Source: an uncultured Bacteroidales bacterium (GTDB lineage: Bacteria; Bacteroidota; Bacteroidia; Bacteroidales; UBA932). From it: a stretch of DNA of 64,000 bases. Positions 1 through 9,315 of the stretch are shown one piece after another. How positions within the stretch are numbered: position 1 is the stretch's first letter; each line of letters starts with the position of its first letter. The stretch covers positions 310,001 through 374,000 of the forward strand of contig CAKVAS010000001.1 in assembly GCA_934725015.1 (NCBI GenBank), given 5' to 3'. The translations under genes were made by a program, and so were the position numbers. Below the pieces are notes generated by a model, which saw only the letters and a program-made list of their open reading frames with translations, ran no database searches and was not told where the DNA came from.

Positions 1-73
1 TCGAACCCCCGGAACCCTAATCGAGTTCGGCAGTTTAGCAAACTGCTGGTTTCAGCCACTCACCCATCTCACC
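1..73 (-). tRNA. tRNA-Ser(GCT), 3' end cut by window edge
   Basis: On the minus strand the acceptor 5' arm GGTGAGA is followed by TG, a D-arm closed by GGT/ACC, an anticodon stem GCAGT/ACTGC around the loop TTGCTAA (anticodon GCT), and a long variable arm GAACTC/GGGTTC typical of class II tRNAs. The T-arm begins GGGGGTTCGA and then the window ends, so the 3' acceptor strand is missing. The long variable arm and the GCT anticodon identify serine (AGY codons). Confidence 0.93.
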
Positions 74-145
74 AGTTGTTGTACCAATCTGTCCCGCAAA
101 AGGGATGACAAAGTTACGACAAAAAATTGCTTTAACAAATTTTTT

Positions 146-1801
146 TTAATCGCTCACATCGCTTTCGTCGGCGGCCCGTGAAGAAGCCTCGGCCGGAGAA
201 GGCGTGCCGGCGGTCTGAAACTTCAGCGGGGAACCCATCTGACGCTCCTTGAATACATAGCGGGAGCCGTCGCCGACGAGGTTGCGGGAGGCTTCGGAGG
301 AAAGCTTGTCGTAGTCGATGACCACGCCGTTGAAAAGGAATTCCATCTCGATTTTCTGGACTTCGGCGGCGGCCTTGTCGAGCGAGGACTGAATCTGCGG
401 AATCTCCGCCTCGGTTTCAAGAATCAGAGAGGTGAGCTCCTGGCGGCGCTCCACATCGTCGCTGAGAGCGAACTCCTCCCTCATCTCGTCCAGCTTTCTG
501 TTCGTGCCGTCGAGCTGGTCGCGGAAGCGCCGCACGTCCTCCATCTTCTCCATGTAGCGCTTCGTGTCGGCGTTTTCGGGGATTCCGCCGCCCACGGCAG
601 AGCCGGCATCGACCACATCCGTCCCGTCGGAGGGAACAAGCTCCATAATCCGGCGCAGCTTTTCCGAATCGGTAATCCGCCTCTGCTGCGGAGCGAACTC
701 ATATTCAAGGACATAGACGCACACGCTGTCCCTCGTGCACCCCCGGTCGGAAGCGAAGACCGTGTAGCGCCCGTCGTCCGTGTTCATATAGAGGTAGTCA
801 TTATCGACAGAAGAGTACGGAAATCCGAGATTCACCGGCTCGGCCCAGCTGCCGTCGGCCTCGTTCCAGACGGACTCATAGAGGTCATATCCTCCCGCAC
901 TGTCCTTCCTCCTTGCGGAAAAATAGAGCGAGCGGCGGTCGGCGGAAAGAACCGGAAATATCTCGTCGGACACGGGATATGCCGCCGTCGAATCACATGG
1001 CATTGAGACGACGTCCGCTGAATCCTCCGGGACACGGGCGGCGTCCGTCGCCGTGAAGATGGAATCCTTCGGAGCGAAAACCTGACGGGGACGGCTCCAG
1101 AGGGTATCTTTCGCGGAAGAATATATCTTCATGTGCCCGAGAGTGTCGGAAGACTGAAAATATATCACGTCGTCGTATTCCTGAAAATATGCGATGTCCG
1201 GAAGTATTCCGAGAGCCTTCGGCGTCATCAGCGTCTGAAGGCTGTCGCGCAGTCCCTCGCTTGAGCCGAGGTCGTGCCATGAACGGTCGGGGAAAGGATA
1301 GTAGAGGAAAAAGTCCCTGAGCGTGAATTTCTGTCTGGCGACTACAGTCGGAACGGACACGACCGAGGAGAGGTCAAAGCCGCTTTCCGCGTTGGCGAGA
1401 AGTTCTGCGGCATAGGTCTTCACGAGACTGTCCGGGGATTCGGACAGAATCTCGTCACAGATCTGAATGGCGCGTCGGAACTGATAGAAGCCGTGGAGAG
1501 AATCCGCGAGGGCGAGCTTTTCCGTGTCGGTCAGCCTGCGGGCCTCTTCAAGAACAGGGACGGCAATCCGCATGGGAGCGTCGGGCGCGGAAACGGCTAT
1601 GGTGTCCTGCGAGGACAGGACGGATGGCACGACCGCAGCCGGAACAGTATCTCTGACGGACACGGCCGGAGCCGGAACAGTGTCCCTGACAGGAGGAGCC
1701 AAGGAATCGGCACGATCCCCTAATCGGGACTGCGCCGCAGCTGTGCCGGACGGGAGTGCCGACAGAATAATGACCAAAGCCTTTATCTTCCCCAACTTCA
1801 T
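146..1801 (-). CDS. Periplasmic PD40/beta-propeller-like protein
   Basis: Protein of about 551 residues, probably exported. The chosen start gives an N-terminus beginning MKLGKIKALVIILSA, a signal peptide with an AQS cleavage region. An in-frame ATG 93 bp upstream (1894) would add a repetitive Arg/His-rich stretch encoded by an 18-bp tandem repeat, which looks unlike a protein. The middle contains WD40-like PD40 signatures (LSADRRSLYFSARRK, then GGYDLYES) found in Bacteroidetes proteins related to the OmpA/PD40 group. An N-terminal helical region resembles a TPR pair, and the last 150 residues are predicted coiled coil. No OmpA C-terminal domain is present. It is divergently transcribed from secDF. 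Function unknown; the PD40 assignment is by motif only. Confidence 0.8.
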   Translation of the reverse strand: MKLGKIKALVIILSALPSGTAAAQSRLGDRADSLAPPVRDTVPAPAVSVRDTVPAAVVPSVLSSQDTIAVSAPDAPMRIAVPVLEEARRLTDTEKLALADSLHGFYQFRRAIQICDEILSESPDSLVKTYAAELLANAESGFDLSSVVSVPTVVARQKFTLRDFFLYYPFPDRSWHDLGSSEGLRDSLQTLMTPKALGILPDIAYFQEYDDVIYFQSSDTLGHMKIYSSAKDTLWSRPRQVFAPKDSIFTATDAARVPEDSADVVSMPCDSTAAYPVSDEIFPVLSADRRSLYFSARRKDSAGGYDLYESVWNEADGSWAEPVNLGFPYSSVDNDYLYMNTDDGRYTVFASDRGCTRDSVCVYVLEYEFAPQQRRITDSEKLRRIMELVPSDGTDVVDAGSAVGGGIPENADTKRYMEKMEDVRRFRDQLDGTNRKLDEMREEFALSDDVERRQELTSLILETEAEIPQIQSSLDKAAAEVQKIEMEFLFNGVVIDYDKLSSEASRNLVGDGSRYVFKERQMGSPLKFQTAGTPSPAEASSRAADESDVSD

Positions 1802-1807
1802 CGCTCT

Positions 1808-1908
1808 ATGCTCACAAATCACCCTATGCTTACAAATCGCCCAATGCTTGCGAATCACTCTATGCCTGCGAATCACCGAATGCACACAAATCATCCGATG
1901 TCCACAAA
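1808..1908. repeat. 18-bp tandem repeat (about 5.5 copies)
   Basis: Degenerate 18-bp units, each starting ATG and containing (C/G)AAATC or (C/G)AATC, run from 1808 to 1897 plus a partial unit. They begin directly upstream of the ATG of the PD40-like gene and lie between it and its predicted promoter. The unit length is a multiple of three and the minus-strand frame is open through all units. Confidence 0.8.
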
Positions 1909-1927
1909 GAAATACGCAAAAGGACTA

Positions 1928-1935
1928 CAAATTTA
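1928..1935 (-). promoter_or_regulatory. -7 element for the PD40-like gene
   Basis: TAAATTTG on the minus strand matches the Bacteroidetes -7 consensus TAnnTTTG. It would start transcription near 1922 and place the 18-bp repeat in the leader. No good -33 TTTG was found. Confidence 0.45.
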
Positions 1936-1965
1936 AGAAAAAGTGCGTTTATAAGAAAAAAATCG

Positions 1966-1973
1966 TAAATTTG
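1966..1973 (+). promoter_or_regulatory. -7 element for secDF
   Basis: TAAATTTG matches TAnnTTTG and gives a leader of about 100 nt before secDF. It is divergent from the element at 1928-1935. Confidence 0.5.
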
Positions 1974-2079
1974 TGCCCTATTTGCCGGATGTAAATTCGT
2001 GCCGTACATTACGGAACGAGAACGGATTGCGGGCCGGAGCGTGAAAAAGACAATAAATATTAATTAAAACTATAACATT

Positions 2080-5000
2080 ATGCAAAGTAAAGGTGCCATC
2101 AGATTCGTTGCAATCCTCCTTGCGGTAGCATGTCTTTGGCAGCTTTCGTTCTCTGTCGTGACAAGGGTACAGGAACACAAGGCTGACAAGTATGCGGAGA
2201 AGGCCGTGGAGGCTTTCAGCGCATCGGCGGATTTCAACTCTGTATCGGACGAGGACAAGGCCTATGTTCTTGACTCAATCGCAAAGGTCAACAACAGGAG
2301 GTTCCTCGATTCCGTATCAGCCGAGAAGGTTTATTTCGGCTACACTTACAAGGATGTGAAGGTCAAGGACATCAACCTCGGTCTGGACCTCAAGGGCGGT
2401 ATGAACGTTATGCTTCAGGTGCAGCTTGAAGACCTCGTGAAGGCCCTTGCCGGCAACAGTCAGGACCCGCAGTTCCTTGCGGCCATCGACAGCGCGAAGG
2501 TTCGCGGCGTCAATTCAAGGGACAACTTCATCACCCTTTTCGGAAAGGCCTGGCAGGAGACTGCCGGCGGCCGGCCGCTTTCTGACATATTCGCGACCTT
2601 CGACCTCAAGGACAAGGTGACGAGCCAGTCAAGCGACGCCGACGTGCTTTCAGTCATCGAAAAGGAATCGGAGAGCGCAATCTCCAACTCCTTCAACGTG
2701 CTGAGAAACCGTATCGACCGTTTCGGAGTCACCCAGCCTAACATCCAGAAGCTCGGAAACAGCGGACGAATCCTCGTCGAGCTCCCGGGCGTGAAGGAGC
2801 CTGAACGTGTTAGGAAGCTCCTTCAGGGAACCGCCTCGCTTGAGTTCTGGACGACCTTCCAGTTCTCCGAGATTGAGCCGTTCCTCACGGAGGCCAACGC
2901 CAAGCTCGCCGGGATTCTCCCGTCAACGGAGACCGCTGCAGAAGAGGCTCAGCCCGCCGACAGCAGCGACATCCTCAGCGCGGAGGTCAATGCGGCGGCA
3001 AAGGAGAACGAGGAGCTTGAGAACTACAGGAAGCAGAACCCTCTCTTCGCCGTTCTCCGTCCTTCAGGCTACAACACCAACGCCTGCATAGGTTTCGCAA
3101 GCTACGCCGACACGGCTCTCGTGAACAAGTACCTCGCGATGCCTCAGATTAAGGAGTGCTTCCCTCACGAGTTCACCCCGATGTGGACAGTGAAGCCTTC
3201 CGACCAGATTCCGGGCGGCAACTACTTCGAGCTCGTCGCAATCAGGAACACATCCCGCGACGGCAAGGCTCCGCTTGACGGAGATGCAGTCACGGAGGCT
3301 CGCGTCCAGTACGGCGACGGCGGCGCGCGCCCTGAGGTCTCAATGTCGATGAACGCCGAAGGCGCACAGACATGGGCACGCCTCACCAAGGACAACATCG
3401 GCCGTCAGGTGGCAATCGTACTCGACGGAATGGTCTATTCATATCCTACCGTCCAGAGAGAGATTTCAGGCAGCTCGTCACAGATTACCGGTAACTTCAC
3501 TCTCGAAGAGGCGGAGGACCTTGCAAACGTCCTCAAGTCAGGTAAGCTCCCTGCACCTGCGACCATCATCCAGGAGCAGGTTGTCGGACCTTCACTCGGT
3601 AGCGAGTCAATCAACGCGGGTCTCATCTCCTTCGTGATTGCATTCCTCCTCGTGCTCCTCTACATGGTGTTCTTCTATCAGGGAGCCGGTCTCATAGCCG
3701 ACTTCGCCCTCCTGTGCAACGTGCTCCTGCTCTTCGGAACCCTCGTTTCATTCGGAGCAGTCCTCACGCTGCCGGGCATCGCAGGTCTCGTCCTCACGCT
3801 CGGTATGGCGGTCGATGCGAACGTCATCATCTACGAGCGAATCAAGGAGGAGCTCCGCGCAGGCAAGGGCATCGGCAAGGCTGTCGCAGACGGTTACAGG
3901 AACGCATATTCAGCAATCATCGACGGTCAGGTGACCACGGCTCTCACGGGTCTCGTCCTCCTCATCTTCGGCTCGGGTCCGGTCAAGGGCTTCGCGACGA
4001 CCCTCATCATCGGTATCGTCACCTCAGTCCTCACCTCCATCTTCATCACCCGTCTCGTGATCGACGACAGGCTCGCGAAAGGCAAGAAGGTAAGCTTCGA
4101 CAACAAGCTCACGAGGAACTTCCTCCAGAACACTCACGTCGATTTCCTCAGCAAGAGGAAGATTACCTACGCGATTTCAGGCGCTCTCATCCTCATCTCC
4201 ATCCTCTCAATCTGCATCAAGGGCTTCACCTATGGTGTCGATTTCACGGGAGGCCGTACTTATGTCGTGAGGTTCGACAAGCCTGTGACCGCGGAGGCCG
4301 TGCGTGAGGCAACTCTCGCCGAGTTCAACGAGGCAGTCGAGGTAAAGCAGTTCGGAGGCGACAGCCAGATGAAGATCACCACCGCCTACAAGATTAACGA
4401 GGAATCAACAGAGGCTGACGCAGAGGTCGAGCAGATGCTCTACGACGCTCTGAAGGGTCTCTTCGCGAAGGACATGACCTTCGACGAGTTCCGCTCCACG
4501 GTCGATAACCCTAACGGTATCATATCTTCCGACAAGGTGGGTCCTACCATCGCGAACGACATGAAGCGCGACGCGATCATCGCCGTCATCATCGCCCTCT
4601 TCGTAATCTTCGCATACATCGCGATAAGGTTCAAGAACTGGACATGGGGACTCGGCGGCGTCACTTCCCTCGCACACACGGCAATCATCGTGATCGGATT
4701 CTTCTCGCTCTTCAGCGGCATCCTTCCGTTCACCCTCGACGTCGACCAGACGTTCATCGCGGCAATCCTGACCATCATCGGATATGCAATCAACGATAAC
4801 GTGGTCATCTTCGACCGAATCCGTGAGTACAGGACGGAGCATCCTAAGTCACTCCTCAAGGACAACGTGAACAACGCGCTCAACAGCACGCTCTCACGTA
4901 CCATGAACACCTCCCTCACGACTCTCGTCACCATGCTTGCAATCGCAATCTTCGGCGGAGAGGTCATCAGGGGTCTCGCGGTTGCGCTCATCCTCGGTAT

Positions 5001-5094
5001 CATCATCGGTACTTATGCTTCCATCTTCATCGGTACGCCTGTGATGTATGACGTGGTAAACGCCGTTGAGAAGCGCAAGGCAAAGAAAGCTTAA
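2080..5094 (+). CDS. secDF: Fused protein translocase subunit SecDF
   Basis: Inner-membrane protein of 1004 residues joining SecD and SecF, which use the proton gradient to help SecYEG complete export of proteins into the periplasm. One TM lies at about residues 7-25; the SecD D2 motif LDLKGGMN is near residue 103; the SecD TM4 motif GMAVDANVIIYER is near 574; the SecF half begins with GVDFTGGRTYVVRF near 718, and its TM4 motif GYAINDNVVIFDR is near 900. Fusion into one chain is usual in Bacteroidetes. A 120-residue insertion between P1 subdomains (Ala/Glu-rich around residue 290) is typical of the group. The gene stands alone and is followed by a REP-like repeat and a terminator. The identification is secure. 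Confidence 0.98.
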   Translation: MQSKGAIRFVAILLAVACLWQLSFSVVTRVQEHKADKYAEKAVEAFSASADFNSVSDEDKAYVLDSIAKVNNRRFLDSVSAEKVYFGYTYKDVKVKDINLGLDLKGGMNVMLQVQLEDLVKALAGNSQDPQFLAAIDSAKVRGVNSRDNFITLFGKAWQETAGGRPLSDIFATFDLKDKVTSQSSDADVLSVIEKESESAISNSFNVLRNRIDRFGVTQPNIQKLGNSGRILVELPGVKEPERVRKLLQGTASLEFWTTFQFSEIEPFLTEANAKLAGILPSTETAAEEAQPADSSDILSAEVNAAAKENEELENYRKQNPLFAVLRPSGYNTNACIGFASYADTALVNKYLAMPQIKECFPHEFTPMWTVKPSDQIPGGNYFELVAIRNTSRDGKAPLDGDAVTEARVQYGDGGARPEVSMSMNAEGAQTWARLTKDNIGRQVAIVLDGMVYSYPTVQREISGSSSQITGNFTLEEAEDLANVLKSGKLPAPATIIQEQVVGPSLGSESINAGLISFVIAFLLVLLYMVFFYQGAGLIADFALLCNVLLLFGTLVSFGAVLTLPGIAGLVLTLGMAVDANVIIYERIKEELRAGKGIGKAVADGYRNAYSAIIDGQVTTALTGLVLLIFGSGPVKGFATTLIIGIVTSVLTSIFITRLVIDDRLAKGKKVSFDNKLTRNFLQNTHVDFLSKRKITYAISGALILISILSICIKGFTYGVDFTGGRTYVVRFDKPVTAEAVREATLAEFNEAVEVKQFGGDSQMKITTAYKINEESTEADAEVEQMLYDALKGLFAKDMTFDEFRSTVDNPNGIISSDKVGPTIANDMKRDAIIAVIIALFVIFAYIAIRFKNWTWGLGGVTSLAHTAIIVIGFFSLFSGILPFTLDVDQTFIAAILTIIGYAINDNVVIFDRIREYRTEHPKSLLKDNVNNALNSTLSRTMNTSLTTLVTMLAIAIFGGEVIRGLAVALILGIIIGTYASIFIGTPVMYDVVNAVEKRKAKKA

Positions 5095-5129
5095 GCATAT
5101 CCGCTGACATTTCGCTCTGGGTTTCTCTC

Positions 5130-5205
5130 TGTCATTTCGAGCGGAACGGAGTGAAGTCGAGAAATCTTCACAGCATAAAGATTTCTCACTTCGTTCGAAA
5201 TGACA
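5130..5205. repeat. REP-like palindromic intergenic element
   Basis: The outer arms TGTCATTTCGA and TCGAAATGACA face each other, with inner arms AGAAATCTT and AAGATTTCT. This is the widespread bacterial palindromic repeat whose minus-strand reading gives spurious peptides such as CHFERSEKS. With the tandem repeat, terminator and promoter listed next it accounts for the 5095-5464 gap, in which I see no gene. Confidence 0.75.
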
Positions 5206-5275
5206 AGACATACGGATGACAAGACATACGGATGACAAGACATACGAAATGACAAGACATACGAAATGACGAGAC
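5201..5275. repeat. Tandem 16-17 bp repeat
   Basis: Four units of TGACAAGACATACG followed by GA or AAA, continuing straight out of the right arm of the palindromic element. Units are adjacent with no spacers, so this is not a CRISPR array. Confidence 0.8.
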
Positions 5276-5326
5276 GTCAATGAGATGGTAAAACGTCCGG
5301 AATGTCAGGGTAAGAGAATATTTTAA

Positions 5327-5362
5327 GAAGCGTCTGAAAAATTTTTCAGACGCTTCTTTTTT
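5327..5362 (+). terminator. Rho-independent terminator after secDF
   Basis: GAAGCGTCTGAAAAA pairs with TTTTTCAGACGCTTC, and the stem is followed by six T residues. Confidence 0.9.
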
Positions 5363-5365
5363 GAG

Positions 5366-5373
5366 TATCTTTG
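5366..5373 (+). promoter_or_regulatory. -7 element for dnaE
   Basis: TATCTTTG matches TAnnTTTG just downstream of the terminator, about 90 bp before the dnaE start. The -33 region is T-rich without a clear TTTG. Confidence 0.5.
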
Positions 5374-5464
5374 TAGTTCCGCGACGATGTGATATGCTCG
5401 AATAGAAGAAGCCTTCAGATTGCGGGAAAAGATAAGCCTTCAACACATTAACTCACTGATTGAT

Positions 5465-8400
5465 ATGTCATTCGTACATCTCCATGTCCACACGCAGTAC
5501 TCAATCCTCGACGGATTTTCCGCCATCCCTAAACTCTTTGACAGGGCGGAGGAACTGGGGATGCCGGCGCTTGCGATTACGGACCACGGCAACATGTACG
5601 GAATCAAGGAGTTCATGAAGTTCGCCGCCAAACATCCGAACATAAAGCCGATTCTCGGGTGCGAGGTCTATGTCACGAGGCACTACGACCACCGCCTCAA
5701 GGACAACAACCACAGAGGCTACTACCACCTCATCCTGCTCGCGAAGAACTACGAGGGCTACAAGAACCTGATGAAGATTGTCTCCACGGGGCACATCGAG
5801 GGCAAGTACTACAGCAAGCCGAGGGTGAGCCACGAGGTACTTGAGAAATGGCACGACAATCTCGTCTGCCTGTCCGCCTGCATTGCCGGAGAGGTGCCGA
5901 GAGACCTCATAGACGGGGATGAGGAGGCCGCCCGCAAGGCAATCCAGTGGCACAAGGACCTGTTCGGGGATGACTACTACCTTGAGGTGCAGTCTCACAG
6001 GACGGAGGTTCCGGGAATGACGCAGGAAGTCTGGGAAAGGCAGCAGGTTGCCAATGCGGGGATATTCAGGCTCGCGGAGGAGATGGGTGTGAAGGTCGTG
6101 GCTACGAACGATGTGCACTTCGTGAAAAGGGAGGACGGTCCGGCGCACGACAGGCTCATCTGCCTCAACACGGGGGCATATCTCGACGACGCGGACAGGA
6201 TGCGCTACACCCAGCAGGAGTTCCTCAAGAGCGAGGAGGAGATGGCGGGGCTGTTCCCGGAGCATCCGGAGGTGCTCGCCAACACGCTGGAGGTGGCGGA
6301 CAAGATTGAGAGCTACAAGATTGACCGCGGTCACGTGCTGCCCAAGTTCGACCTGCCGGAGGACTTTCTCGCGGACATAGACAATCAGCTGGAGAAATAC
6401 AAGGATGTCATTGATGTCGGGCGCTGCGACAAGGACGGCACGGACCGTGGGGAGGAGTTCTGCCGCTCGGTGGCCTATCTCTGTCATCTGACCTACAAGG
6501 GTGCGCACATCCGCTACGGGGAGACTTTCACCGAGGAGCAGAGCGAGCGAATAGACTTCGAGCTCAAGACCATCTGCCGCATGGGCTTCCCGGACTACTT
6601 CCTCATAGTGCAGGACTACATAGCCGCCGCCCGCGCAATGGGTTCGATGGTCGGTCCGGGACGTGGCTCGGCCGCCGGCTCGGTGGTCGCCTACTGCCTC
6701 TGGATCACGAACCTCGACCCCATCAAGTACCAGCTTCTGTTCGAGCGTTTCCTCAACCCGGACCGTATCAGTATGCCGGATATCGACGTGGATTTCGAGG
6801 ACCTCGGAGCGGCGCACAAATATGTCGAGGACCACTACGGACTTGACCACGTATCGCGTGTCATCACGTTCGGAACGATGGCGGCAAAGTCGGCAATCAA
6901 GGACGTGGCGCGAATCAGCCACATGAGCATCGATGACTCCAACCGGCTCACGAAGATGATTCCCGACCGCCTGAGCGAGATGGTCGATAAGGAATATCCC
7001 TTCAACCCGAAGCTCGACGAGCTGAAAAAGGGATTCAGTGAGGTCGTGAAGAAGGTGGAAGTCGATGACCCTGACAATCCGGGACAGAAGATTTTCGTCG
7101 AGAAGCACTATCAGGTCGGCAAGGAGGAGGCGAATGCCAAAATCACCCTCAAGAACTGCTACCGGCTCGTTCCGGAGCTTCAGGAAGAGCTGAAGAACGG
7201 CACCGATCTGACCAAGGAGGTGCTGAACTACGCCCTCCAGCTCGAAGGCTGCATCCGTCAGGTGGGGGTTCATGCCTGCGCGACCATCATCGGACGCGGA
7301 AACCTGATGGACTATATCCCAATCTGCCTTTCGGAGGACAAGGAAATCGTCGATGAGAACGGAAAGAAGAAGGAATTCTGGACGTCGCAGTATGACGGGC
7401 ACTACATCGAGGACGTCGGTATGCTCAAGATGGACTTCCTCGGGCTCAACACGCTGACAATCATACACACCTGCCTCGACCTCATAAAGGAGAGATATGG
7501 CGTTGACATAGACATCGAGGCCATCCCCATCGACGACAAGATGACCTACGAGCTCTACGGACGCGGCGACACCACGAGCGTGTTCCAGTTCGAGTCTCCG
7601 GGAATGATGAAGTGGCTCCAGCTGCTCCAGCCGACAAGGTTTGAGGATCTCATCGCCATGAACGCCCTCTACCGTCCGGGACCTATGGACTACATTCCGT
7701 CCTTCGTCGCCCGGAAGCAGGGGCAGGAGGCCGTGGAATATGACCTGCCGGAGATGGAGGAGTTCCTCAAGGACACCTACGGAGTGACGGTCTATCAGGA
7801 GCAGGTCATGCTTCTGTCGCAGAAGCTTGCGAATTTCACCAAGGGCGAGGCCGACAAGCTCCGCAAGGCGATGGGCAAGAAGCAGATAGACATTCTGAAC
7901 TCGCTGAAGGAGAAGTTCATGAGCGGGGGAATGAAGAACGGCCACCCGGAAAAGACCCTCGACAAAATCTGGAAGGACTGGGAGAAGTTCGCGCAGTACG
8001 CCTTCAACAAGTCCCACGCGACCTGCTACGCATGGGTGAGCTACCAGACGGGCTGGCTCAAGGCGCACTACCCGGCCGAGTTCCAGGCGGCGAACCTGAG
8101 CAACAACCTCTCGAAGATGGACGAGATTAAGAAAATCATGGATGACTGCAAGAAGAGCGGCATCAAGGTTCTCAATCCGGACATAAACGAGTCGCACTCC
8201 GCCTTCTCCGTCAATGTCGAGGGACACGTCCGCTTCGGTCTCGGAGGCATCAAGGGCTTCGGCTCCAACATCGTGCAGGCCATCATCAGCGAGAGGGCGA
8301 AGAACGGGCAGTTCACCGACGTCTATGACTTCATTGAGAGGATGTCGGGCATCGTGAACCGCAAGTCCATGGAGTCCCTGATATATTCCGGGGCGTTCGA

Positions 8401-9292
8401 GAGCTTCCACATATCCAAGCAGCAGTTCTTCACTCCGTGCAGGAGCGGAGACACGTTCCTCGACGCCCTCATCCGCTACGGCGAACTTTTCCGCCGGGAC
8501 GCGGAGAACGCTGCGATTTCACTTTTCGGCGAGTCCGAGGAGATGAAACCGACGAGGCCGGAGGTGCCGGAGATTGAGCACGAGGTCGATGAGTTCATAT
8601 TCCTACAGAAGGAGAAGGAACTCGTGGGGATGTACCTTTCGGCGCACCCGCTTGACAAATACCGCTTTGAACTCGACAATTTCGTGGGCTGCTCGCTCGG
8701 ACAACTTGATGCAAAGATTAACGAGTGCACGGAACGTCAGGCCGGAGAAAAGGTATGCGTAGCCGGGCTCATCACGGAGACGGGCACGTTCAACTCAAAG
8801 ACCGGGCGCGCCTACTCCAAGACGAAGATTGAGGACTATGAGGGCAGCTTCGAGCTGGCTCTCTTCGGCAAGGACCATGAGGCGTTCATGGCCTACCTGC
8901 AGCCGCACACTGCCGTGTGGATTGACGGCGAAATCAAGCCGCGGTTCTACCAGAAACCAGCCGAGGGGGCTTCCGCGCAGGCTCAGCAGAAAGTCCCGTA
9001 CGGGTTCAGGGTGAACAGGATTGTGCTGCTCGGCAACGTGGCGGAGGAGAAGGTCAAGAGTTTCACGATTCAGCTCACAACGACGCAGCTCACGCCGGAG
9101 TTCCGCGAGAGGCTCGTGCAGCTCATCAAGGACAACAGCGGGCCTATTCCGCTCTCGATGAAGCTCTACGACCCGGTGCACAAGTGGAACATCGAGTTCG
9201 CGTCGAGGAAATTCACCGTGGGCGTGAACAACGATTTCGTGTCGGCGCTTGACGCGATGGGGCTCAAATATGAAATCGAAAAGAAAAGGTAG
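5465..9292 (+). CDS. dnaE: DNA polymerase III subunit alpha
   Basis: Replicative DNA polymerase catalytic subunit, about 1275 residues. The start at 5465 gives MSFVHLHVHTQYS, the canonical beginning of the PHP domain; an ATG 45 bp upstream would add residues not seen in the family. Seen in order: PHP domain (residues 1-280, with HVHTQYS and TDHGNMYG), polymerase core with the catalytic Asp motif PDIDVDFED near 437, the GVHACATII segment near 605, the YQEQVM motif near 776, an HhH region, and a C-terminal OB-fold starting near residue 1090. An insert at residues 295-345 is common in Bacteroidetes DnaE. It is followed closely by the ThiL-like gene, likely co-transcribed. Confidence 0.98.
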   Translation: MSFVHLHVHTQYSILDGFSAIPKLFDRAEELGMPALAITDHGNMYGIKEFMKFAAKHPNIKPILGCEVYVTRHYDHRLKDNNHRGYYHLILLAKNYEGYKNLMKIVSTGHIEGKYYSKPRVSHEVLEKWHDNLVCLSACIAGEVPRDLIDGDEEAARKAIQWHKDLFGDDYYLEVQSHRTEVPGMTQEVWERQQVANAGIFRLAEEMGVKVVATNDVHFVKREDGPAHDRLICLNTGAYLDDADRMRYTQQEFLKSEEEMAGLFPEHPEVLANTLEVADKIESYKIDRGHVLPKFDLPEDFLADIDNQLEKYKDVIDVGRCDKDGTDRGEEFCRSVAYLCHLTYKGAHIRYGETFTEEQSERIDFELKTICRMGFPDYFLIVQDYIAAARAMGSMVGPGRGSAAGSVVAYCLWITNLDPIKYQLLFERFLNPDRISMPDIDVDFEDLGAAHKYVEDHYGLDHVSRVITFGTMAAKSAIKDVARISHMSIDDSNRLTKMIPDRLSEMVDKEYPFNPKLDELKKGFSEVVKKVEVDDPDNPGQKIFVEKHYQVGKEEANAKITLKNCYRLVPELQEELKNGTDLTKEVLNYALQLEGCIRQVGVHACATIIGRGNLMDYIPICLSEDKEIVDENGKKKEFWTSQYDGHYIEDVGMLKMDFLGLNTLTIIHTCLDLIKERYGVDIDIEAIPIDDKMTYELYGRGDTTSVFQFESPGMMKWLQLLQPTRFEDLIAMNALYRPGPMDYIPSFVARKQGQEAVEYDLPEMEEFLKDTYGVTVYQEQVMLLSQKLANFTKGEADKLRKAMGKKQIDILNSLKEKFMSGGMKNGHPEKTLDKIWKDWEKFAQYAFNKSHATCYAWVSYQTGWLKAHYPAEFQAANLSNNLSKMDEIKKIMDDCKKSGIKVLNPDINESHSAFSVNVEGHVRFGLGGIKGFGSNIVQAIISERAKNGQFTDVYDFIERMSGIVNRKSMESLIYSGAFESFHISKQQFFTPCRSGDTFLDALIRYGELFRRDAENAAISLFGESEEMKPTRPEVPEIEHEVDEFIFLQKEKELVGMYLSAHPLDKYRFELDNFVGCSLGQLDAKINECTERQAGEKVCVAGLITETGTFNSKTGRAYSKTKIEDYEGSFELALFGKDHEAFMAYLQPHTAVWIDGEIKPRFYQKPAEGASAQAQQKVPYGFRVNRIVLLGNVAEEKVKSFTIQLTTTQLTPEFRERLVQLIKDNSGPIPLSMKLYDPVHKWNIEFASRKFTVGVNNDFVSALDAMGLKYEIEKKR

Positions 9293-9315
9293 ATTTGAGT
9301 AAAAAAGACAAAGAT

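Noticed and set aside
5201..5275. Possible CRISPR array
   Set aside because: Units are 16-17 bp and directly adjacent with no unique spacers, and no cas genes are present.
5501..8410. 969-codon open frame on the minus strand across dnaE
   Set aside because: It is antisense to a perfectly conserved dnaE, rich in Val, Leu, Arg and His as expected of a shadow frame in high-GC wobble coding DNA, and has no domain signatures.
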